5,834 bases of DNA, from the NCBI GenBank assembly GCA_035644215.1, contig DASQPA010000388.1, positions 1 through 5,834 on the forward strand, given 5' to 3'. The stretch is from DASQPA01 sp035644215. GTDB taxonomy: Bacteria; Acidobacteriota; Thermoanaerobaculia; Multivoradales; UBA5704. A program made the translations under genes and the position numbers. Positions 1-5,834 of this stretch are shown one piece after another (the stretch's first letter is position 1; each line of letters opens with the position of its first letter). The notes under the pieces were generated by a model. It had not been told where the DNA came from. It made no database searches and saw nothing but the letters and a program-made list of their open reading frames with translations.

Positions 1-2
1 CC

Positions 3-3000
3 GGCGGTGCCGGCGACATCGGCAATGCCGGCGACGCCATCGCCATCGTGGGCCTCGCCGGCCGCTTCCCCGGCGCCGCCGGCGTCGAACAGCTGTGGGC
101 CAACCTGTGTGCCGGCGTCGACTCGATCGCCCGCCTGAGCGACGAGGAGCTGCAAGCCGCCGGCGTCGACCCGGCGCTGCGGCACCACCCCCGCTACGTC
201 CCCGCCGCCGGGACGCTCGCCGGCGTCGAGTTCTTCGACGCCGACTTCTTCGGCTACAGCCCGCGCGAGGCCGAGATCCTCGATCCCCAGCACCGCCTGT
301 TCCTCGAGTGCGCCTGGGAGGCGCTGGAGGACGCCGGCTACGACTCCGGGAGGACGCCGGGGCCGGTCGGCGTGTTCGCCGGCCTCGGTTTCAACAGCTA
401 CCTCCGTCAGCTCTTCACCGGGCTCGACCTCGAGGAGGTGGGCGACTATCAGCTCTTCATCGGCAACGACAAGGACTTCCTGCCGACCCGGGTCTCCTAC
501 AAGCTGGGTTTGAAGGGACCCAGCCTGGCGGTCCAGACGGCCTGCTCCAGCTCCCTGGTGGCCGTCCGCCTGGCCTGTCAGAACCTCCTCCTGGGCGACT
601 GCGACATGGCGCTCGCCGGGGGCGTCTCCATCGCCCTGCCGCAGGGCGCCGGCTACCTCTTCGAGGAGGGCGGGATCCTCTCCCCCGACGGCTCCTGCCG
701 CGCCTTCGACGCCGAGGCGCGCGGCACCGTGCGCGGGAGCGGGGTCGGCATCGTCGTGCTCAAGCGCCTCGCCGACGCGCTGGCCGAGGGGGACACCCTC
801 CGCGCCGTCATCCGCGGCTCGGCGGTCAACAACGACGGCTCGGTCAAGGCGGGCTACACGGCGCCGAGCGTCGAGGGGCAGGAAGAGGTGATCACCGCGG
901 CCCTGGCCGCCGCGGGGGTCGACCCGGCCACCGTCTCCTATGTCGAGGCGCACGGCACCGGCACCCTCCTGGGCGATCCGGTCGAGGTCCAGGCCCTGGC
1001 CCAGGCCTTCCGGCGCGGTGGGGAGCGGGAAGGCTCCTGCGCCCTGGGCTCGGTGAAGAGCAACCTGGGCCACCTGGACACCGCCTCCGGCATCGCCGGC
1101 CTGATCAAGGCGACGCTCGCCCTCCAGCACGGCCTGCTGCCGCCGAGCCTGGGCTTCTCGCACCCCAACCCGCAGATCGATTTCGCCGCTGGCCCCTTCC
1201 ACGTCCAGACCGAGCTGACCGAGTGGAAGCGGGGCTCCTCGCCGCGCCGTGCCGGGGTGAGCTCGTTCGGCATCGGCGGCACCAACGCCCATGTCGTGCT
1301 CGAAGAGCCGCCCCCGCCGCCCGCTCCGCCCGCCGAAAGCGCCCGCCCCTGGCAGCTCTTCGTGCTCTCGGCGCGCACGCCGCTCGCCCTGGAGCGCAAG
1401 CGGGCCGAGCTGGCCGAGTATCTCTCCCCGTATCTCTCCCAGCATCCCGAGGTCCACCCGGCGGACGTCGCCGCCACGCTGCAGCTCGGGCGGCGGGCCT
1501 TTCCCCACCGCTCGATCGTCGTCGACCGCGGGGCCGCCGAGGTGGCGGCCGTGCTGCGGGGAGAGGCGCCCAAACGCCTCTTCTCGGGCACGGCGGCCGA
1601 GACGGCGCCGCCGATCGTCTTCCTGTTCCCCGGCCAGGGGAGCCAGCGGCCCGGCATGGGCGCCGGGCTCTACCGGGCGGAGCCCGCCTTCCGCCGCGAG
1701 ATCGACCGCTGCTGCGAGATCCTCCTTCCCGAGCTGGGCTTCGACCTGCGCGATCTCCTGCTCGCCCCGGCCGATTCCGCCGAAGCGGCCGAGCGGCTCG
1801 CCGCCACGGAGGTGACGCAGCCGGCGCTCTTCGTTTTCGAATTCGCGCTCGCCCAGCTATGGATGGAGTGGGGGGTGCGGCCGCAGGCGCTCCTCGGCCA
1901 CAGCATCGGCGAGTACGTGGCCGCCTGCCTGGCCGGCGTCTTCTCCCTGGAGGACGCCCTCCGCCTGGTGGCGGCGCGCGGCCGCCTCGTCGGCGCGCTT
2001 CCTCCCGGCGCCATGCTCGCCGTCTCCCTGCCGGCAGAGGAGGCGGCGCGCCTGGCCGAGGAGCACGGCCTGGCCGTGGCCGCGGTCAACGCTCCGCAGT
2101 CGAGCGTGCTCTCGGGGTCGCCGGAAGCGGTCGAGCTGCTCGCGGAGCGCCTCGCCGCCCGGGGGATCGAGCACCGGCGTCTGCGCACCTCGCATGCCTT
2201 CCATTCGGCGGCGCTGGCGCCCATCCTGGACCACTTCCGGGCGGAAGTGGCACGGCTCGCTCTGCGCTCTCCGTCGCTCCCCTGGATCTCGAACCTCACG
2301 GGCACCTGGATCCGGCCCGAGGAGGCGACCGATCCCGGCTATTGGACCCGGCACCTGCGCGCCACCGTCCGCTTCGCCGACGGGGTGGAGGAGCTGCTCC
2401 AGGTCCCCGGCCGGATCTATGTAGAAGTCGGCGCGGGGCGGTCCTTAAGCTCCCTGGTGCGCCAGGCGCTGGGGCAGCGAGAGCCGGGCTCGGTGCTCGC
2501 CTCACTGTCCCACGTCCGCGAGCCGGAGGGCGACGTCCGCCAGGTCTATGAAACCCTGGGCCGCCTCTGGCTGGCGGGGATCGAGGTCGACTGGCCGGCC
2601 GTGCAGGCTCCCGAGAAGCGGCGACGGGTTCCTCTCCCCACCTATCCGTTCGAGCGCCGGCGCTACTGGGTGGAACCGGCCGCGGGGGCGCAGCGGACGC
2701 CCCGGCGCGCCACAGAGGGACGCGGAGAGGGCCTCGCCGCGCCGGCGCCGGGCGGCTACGCGCGATCCGATCTCGCCACCGCCTACGTGGCGCCCAGGGG
2801 AGAGGTCGAGGAGCGCATGGCGGCGCTCTGGGCCAGCCTGCTGGGCCTCGACCGGGTGGGCGCCGAGGACGACTTCTTCGAGCTGGGCGGCCACTCTCTG
2901 CTCGGCACCCGGTTGATGACCCGGGTGCGCGAGGGGTTCGGGATCGAGATGCCGCTCGCCGATCTCTTCGCGGCGCCGACGCTCGCCGAGCTCGCGGCCC

Positions 3001-5834
3001 GGGTCGAGGCCGCCCGACGGGCCGGCGCGGGCTTGCTGGCGCCGCCTCTCGTCCCCCTCGCTCCAGCGCTGCGGCAGGGGCCGCTGCCGCTGTCCTTTGC
3101 GCAGCAGCGCCTGTGGTTCTTGAACCAGCTTGAGCCGGGCAGCTCGTTCTACAACATGCCGGTGGCGCTGCGCGTCGAAGGACCGCTGAGCCCTTCGGTG
3201 CTGGCGCTCACCCTGGGCGAGATCGTGCGCCGTCACGAGGTCCTGCGCACCGTCTTCGCCGTGGCGAAGGGCGCGCCGGTGCAGCGGATCCTGCCCCCGG
3301 CGCCCTTCGCGCTGCCCAGCGTGGACCTGTCGGGTCTGCCGGCGAGCGAGCGCGAGGCCAGGGGCCGGGCGCTGGCCGCCGCGGAGGCGGCCCGCCCGTT
3401 CGATCTCGGCGGTGCGAGCGGTGCCCCGCTGCTGCGCGCCGTGCTGCTGCGGCTGGCAGAAGGCGACCACGTCGTCGCTCTCACCGTGCATCACATCGCG
3501 AGCGACGGCTGGTCGATGGGCATCCTGGTCCGTGAGGTCGCGGCCCTCTACACGGCGTTCGTCGAGGGCAGGCCCTCGCCCCTGCCGGAGCTGCCGGTGC
3601 AGTACGCGGACTTCGCGGCGTGGCAGTGCGCCTGGCTCACCGGCGAGGTCCTAGCGAGCGAGGTGGCCTTCTGGCGCCGGCAGCTCGCGGGCCTGCCGGC
3701 CCGCCTGGAGCTTCCCACCGACCGGCCCCGGCCGGCGGTGCAGAGCTTCCGCGGCGCCAACCTGCATCTGTGGCTGCCCGCCGAGACCCTCCGGCAGGCC
3801 CAGGCCCTGGGCCGGCGCGAGGGAGCGACGCCCTACATGGTGCTCCTCGCCGGCTTCCTGACGCTCCTCGCGCGCTACAGCGGCCAGCAGGACTTCGCGG
3901 TGAGCTCACCCATAGCGGGACGCAACCGCGCCGAGACCGAGGATCTGATCGGCTTCTTCGTCAACTCGCTGGTGATCCGGGGAGACCTCTCCGGCACGCC
4001 GACCTTCCGGGAGCTGCTCAGCCGGGTGCGGGAGACCACCCTCGCGGCCCAGCTCCACCAGGACGTGCCGTTCGAGAAGCTCGTCCAGGAGCTGGCGCCC
4101 GAGCGGAGCCTCGGCCACACCCCCCTCTTCCAGGTGGTCTTCGCGTTGCAGAACGCGCCGGTCGAGATTCTGGAGATCCCGCACCTGCGCCTCACGCCGG
4201 TGAGCGAGGCCGGGACGGCGGCGAAGTTCGATCTCACGTTCTATTCCGAGGAGCGAAACGGCGATCTGTTCAGCCTCGCCGAGTATGCCACCGACCTCTT
4301 CGACGCCACGACCATCATCCGCCTGTGGGGGCATTTCGGCGCCCTGCTCGCCGGTCTCCTCGCGGCGCCGGACGCGCGCGTCGACGAGGTCTCGCTCCTT
4401 CCGCCGGCCGAGCGGCAGATGATCCGGGAGTGGAACACGATGCCCGTGGAGCCGGCGTCGGACCTCCTGCATCGTCGCTTCGAGGCCCAGGCGGCGCGCA
4501 CGCCGGGCGCCGTGGCCCTGCTCCAGGGCGAGCGGGAGATGACCTACGGCGAGCTCAACGCGCGCGCCAACCAGCTGGGTCATTTCTTACGGCAACGAGG
4601 CGTCGTGGCCGGCACCTTCGTCGGCATCTGCCTCGGGCGTTCGTTCGAGCTGGTGGTCGCTCTCCTGGGGGCGATCAAGGCCGGCGCCTGCTATGTCCCC
4701 CTGGACCCGGCCTATCCGTCGGAGCGCTGGACCCACACGCTCGAAAACGCCGGCATCCGGGTGCTCGTCACCGCGGAGAGCTTCCTGCCGATCCTGCCGG
4801 CGCCGCACTGGGACGTGCTCTGTCTCGACCGCGACCGCGAGCGGATCGAGGCCTGCTCGACCGCAGACCCGCCGCCCGCCTCGGCGCCCGAGGACCTGCT
4901 GGTCGTCATCTACACCTCGGGCTCGACCGGCCGGCCCAAGGGGGCCGCCCTCTACCAGCGCTCGTTCCTCAGCCTGGTCGATTGGTACATCCGCAACCTC
5001 GACCTGCACGCGGACGACAGCTTCCTGCTGATCAGCTCGATCGCCTTCGATCTGACGCAGAAGACGGTGTTCTCGCCGCTGGTCTCCGGCGGTCGTCTGA
5101 TCCTCCCGCTGCCCGGCCCCTACGACCCGGCGGCGCACCTGGCGTCGATCGCGCGCCATGGGATCACGCGGCTCAACTGCACGCCGAGCACCTTCTACCC
5201 GCTCCTCGAAAGGGAGGAGGACTTCCCGCGTCTCGCCTCGCTGCGCGGTCTGACCCTGGGCGGCGAGCCCATCTCTCTGGCGCGTCTCGATCGCTTCCGC
5301 CGGTCGCCCTGGTGTCACGCCTACGTCATCAACACCTATGGTCCCACGGAGTGCACGGACCTCACCAGCTGCCACCGCCTGGAGCCGCCCGGCGAGCGCT
5401 CCATCGTCTCCGCCGGCCGGCCGCTGACGGGGGTGCAGGTGTGGGTGTTGAACCATGAGCTGATGCCGGTGCCGGTGGGAGTGACCGGGCAGATGTGCGC
5501 CGCCGGGGTCAACGTGAGCGCCGGCTACCTGCGCCAGGCGGATCTCACGGCGGAGAGGTTCCTGCCCAACCCGTTCTCCGCGGTGCCGGGGGAGCGCATG
5601 TACCGGCTGGGCGACCTGGGGAGATGGCTGCCCAACGGCGAGGTCGAATACCTGGGCCGGACCGATTTCCAGATCAAGCTGCGCGGCATCCGCATCGAGC
5701 CGGGAGAGATCGAGGCGGCGTTCGTGGGGCTTCCCGGAGTCCGCGAAGCGGCGGTGGTGGCGCGCGACGATCGATCGGATGGGGGGTCCGGCGACCTCAA
5801 GCTGGTCGCCTACGTGGTCGGCGAGGCCACGATC
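3..5834 (+). CDS. Hybrid PKS-NRPS megasynthase, internal fragment (KS-AT-T-C-A), open at both ends
   Basis: Frame 3 reads through the whole window without a stop (1944 codons) and carries the core motifs of five megasynthase domains in the order KS-AT-T-C-A. The protein is expected to act in the cytoplasm: it extends an acyl chain with one malonyl-derived unit, then condenses it with an amino acid. No in-frame start with an upstream ribosome binding site exists near the left edge. The first in-frame GTG (48-50) is a core residue of the KS motif AIAIVG, so the gene starts upstream. It also runs past the right edge, because the A domain is unfinished and its partner carrier is missing. No KR, DH, ER, epimerase, methyltransferase or thioesterase domain is present here. 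Third codon positions are almost all G or C along the whole length, and active-site residues are intact, so nothing suggests decay. Class and frame are very secure. The product and the gene name cannot be given. Confidence 0.97.
36..1307 (+). other. Ketosynthase (KS) domain
   Basis: Residues about 12-435 form a complete cis-AT type beta-ketoacyl synthase, which catalyses decarboxylative Claisen condensation of the incoming acyl chain with the extender on the carrier. It opens with AIAIVGLAGRFPGA. The nucleophile is Cys181 in TACSSSLVAV (bases 543-545). The two catalytic histidines are His317 in EAHGTGT (951-953) and His357 in SVKSNLGHLDTASG (1071-1073). The C-terminal end shows the usual GVSSFGIGGTNAHVVLEE. 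The Cys-His-His triad means an elongating KS, not a loading KSQ or a non-condensing KS0. Phrases such as GNDKDFLPTRVSYKL and NNDGSVKAGYTAPSVEGQ resemble, from memory, KSs of cyanobacterial and myxobacterial hybrid PKS/NRPS lines more than classic actinobacterial type I PKS. That affinity is an impression that needs a tree. The acyl donor comes from a module outside the window. Confidence 0.97.
1308..1613 (+). other. KS-AT interdomain linker
   Basis: Residues 436-537 join KS to AT. The linker begins with a Pro/Ala-rich stretch (EEPPPPPAPPAE), followed by the conserved linker fold: LFVLSARTPLALERKRAELA, then ADVAATLQLGRRAFPHR. In cis-AT PKSs this region is a structured adaptor that packs the AT against the KS. 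It holds a 12-base in-frame duplication, listed separately. Confidence 0.85.
1419..1440 (+). repeat. Short tandem duplication in the KS-AT linker
   Basis: Bases 1419-1430 (tatctctccccg) are followed at once by 1431-1440 (tatctctccc), giving YLSP-YLSQ in the protein. The unit is 12 bases, so the frame is kept and four residues are added just before the HPEV segment of the linker. This looks like replication slippage inside the gene. Any effect on function is unknown and probably small. Confidence 0.75.
1614..2471 (+). other. Acyltransferase (AT) domain, predicted malonyl-CoA specific
   Basis: Residues about 538-823 form an intact AT that moves an extender unit from acyl-CoA to the carrier of its module. 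It opens with FLFPGQGSQRPGMG. The nucleophile elbow is GHSIGEYVAAC, with Ser634 at bases 1902-1904. The specificity motif is HAFH at residues 731-734, with the second His (734, bases 2202-2204) as the catalytic base by alignment to E. coli FabD. In this family HAFH marks malonyl-CoA, while YASH marks methylmalonyl-CoA, so malonyl-CoA is the expected extender. The domain ends near YVEVGAGRSLSSLVRQAL. Because the AT is in cis and intact, this is not a trans-AT system at this module. Confidence 0.95.
2472..2795 (+). other. Post-AT linker, with no reductive domain
   Basis: Residues 824-931 carry the standard post-AT motif, VPLPTYPFERRRYWVE at about 876-891, which wraps back onto the KS in known KS-AT structures. 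It is followed by a low-complexity, Ala/Gly/Arg/Pro-rich tether at about 892-925. The region is about 108 residues long, far too short for a ketoreductase, dehydratase or enoylreductase. No Rossmann glycine motif (GxGxxG) or HxxxGxxxxP motif is seen. The module is therefore minimal and leaves the beta-keto group in place unless a trans-acting enzyme works on it. Confidence 0.88.
2796..3014 (+). other. Carrier (thiolation) domain, peptidyl-type, closing the PKS module
   Basis: Residues about 932-1004 form a phosphopantetheine-binding carrier. The attachment site is Ser965 (bases 2895-2897) in DDFFELGGHSLL. LGGHSL is the signature usual for NRPS peptidyl carriers, whereas PKS acyl carriers usually read GxDSL. 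The flanks also look like an NRPS carrier: YVAPRGEVEERMAALWASLL before the site and ADLFAAPTLAELAARVE after it. The domain follows a KS-AT pair, so it should hold the malonyl extender and then the beta-ketoacyl intermediate, and donate that intermediate to the C domain next to it. Identity as a carrier is certain. The peptidyl-type label rests on motif reading alone. Confidence 0.95.
3078..4397 (+). other. Condensation (C) domain at the PKS-to-NRPS junction
   Basis: Residues about 1026-1465 form a complete C domain, which makes the amide bond between the upstream acyl group and the amino acid on the downstream carrier. The core motifs appear in order: C1 SFAQQRLWFL (1031-1040), C2 RRHEVLRT (1076-1083), C3 HHIASDGWS (1163-1171), C4 YSGQQDF (1292-1298), C5 IGFFVNSLVIR (1316-1326), C6 HQDVPFEKL (1352-1360) and C7 RSLGHTPLFQ (1368-1377). 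The catalytic second His of C3 is residue 1164 (bases 3492-3494), and Asp1168 is present. The C1 and C3 wording fits the LCL type rather than DCL, dual E/C or starter C. Its donor should be a beta-ketoacyl chain, since the carrier before it belongs to a PKS module. A heterocyclization domain is ruled out because C3 is not DxxxxD. Confidence 0.95.
4464..5834 (+). other. Adenylation (A) domain, truncated by the window edge
   Basis: Residues about 1488-1944 cover most of an NRPS A domain, which activates an amino acid with ATP and loads it on the next carrier. Motifs seen: A1 MTYGELN (1513-1519), A2 near IKAGACYVPLD, A3 YTSGSTGRPKG (1637-1647), A4 around FDLTQK (1682-1687), A5 NTYGPTE (1777-1783), A6 GQMCAAGVNVSAGYL, A7 YRLGDLGRW (from 1867, Asp1871) and A8 GRTDFQIKLRGIRIEPGEIE (1885-1904). 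A9 and A10, with the invariant Lys, lie beyond the window. Aligned by hand to GrsA, the pocket positions are D1683, L1684, K1687, N1725, T1751, G1753, T1778, D1786 and L1787. I do not recognise this code as that of a well-known substrate. After A3 the usual VxxxH stretch is replaced by AALYQRSF, a mild departure. Nothing suggests inactivity. Confidence 0.95.

Noticed and set aside
8..35. Direct repeat of tgccggcgac at 8-17 and 26-35
   Set aside because: It encodes AGD twice in a Gly-rich interdomain linker just before the KS. Ten bases of GC-rich linker repeat are not evidence for a mobile element, an array or a regulatory site.
3..35. N-terminal docking domain or upstream carrier
   Set aside because: Only about 11 residues precede the KS. 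They are Gly-rich linker with no helical or carrier motif, so nothing can be said about the upstream domain.
48..50. In-frame GTG as the translation start
   Set aside because: It encodes the Val of the conserved KS opening AIAIVG, and starting here would remove part of the KS fold. The true start must be upstream of the window.
1614..2471. Possibility of a trans-AT system
   Set aside because: The AT is in cis with Ser634 and His734 motifs intact, so external loading is not needed for this module.
95..2551. Long + strand open frame of 818 codons in frame 2
   Set aside because: It is an off-frame shadow of the KS-AT region. Its translation is Arg/Pro/Gly-rich, has no recognisable domain, and overlaps intact KS and AT motifs in frame 3.
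2502..3494. Antisense open frame of 330 codons
   Set aside because: It lies opposite the post-AT linker, carrier and early C domain. Its composition is rich in Arg, Gln and Gly with no motif. Long antisense frames are expected opposite GC-rich coding DNA.
3906..5456. Two antisense open frames (3906-4583 and 4587-5456)
   Set aside because: Both mirror the C and A domains on the other strand and show no domain, no ribosome binding site and biased composition.
3620..5458. Long + strand open frame of 612 codons in frame 2
   Set aside because: It is off-frame to the C and A domain motifs and has low-complexity, Arg/Pro/Ala-rich composition. It is a GC-driven shadow.

Overview
The window is one uninterrupted stretch of protein-coding DNA on the + strand. 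Reading frame 3 (codons starting at base 3) has no stop over 1944 codons. It enters at base 3 and leaves at base 5834, so both ends of the gene lie outside the window. It encodes an internal piece of a multimodular hybrid polyketide synthase / non-ribosomal peptide synthetase (PKS-NRPS). All other long open frames, on either strand, are GC-driven shadows of this frame. I see no intergenic DNA, promoter, terminator, RNA gene, mobile element or CRISPR array.

Layout by residue of the open frame (residue n begins at base 3n): a short Gly-rich linker (1-11), ketosynthase KS (about 12-435), KS-AT linker (436-537), acyltransferase AT (538-823), post-AT linker (824-931), carrier domain T (932-1004), condensation domain C (about 1026-1465), and adenylation domain A (about 1488 to the window end, cut after core motif A8). 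The order is therefore KS-AT-T-C-A. Every active-site motif that falls inside the window is intact, so this looks like a working assembly line rather than a relic.

How the parts should work together: the KS takes an acyl chain from an upstream module. The AT, whose HAFH motif points to malonyl-CoA, loads an extender onto the T domain, and the KS extends the chain by two carbons. There is no KR, DH or ER domain and no room for one, so the beta-keto group should stay unless an enzyme acts in trans. The C domain then joins this beta-ketoacyl group to an amino acid chosen by the A domain and held on a carrier beyond the window, giving a beta-ketoamide intermediate. The pocket residues of the A domain read D-L-K-N-T-G-T-D-L, which I cannot assign to a substrate with confidence.

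The DNA is very GC-rich, with nearly every third codon position G or C. That fits a GC-rich bacterium with large secondary-metabolite clusters, such as a myxobacterium, acidobacterium or actinomycete. The sequence alone does not decide among these. The system belongs to a known class. The points that stand out are the peptidyl-type carrier inside a PKS module, the unreduced PKS-to-NRPS junction and the unassigned A-domain code.
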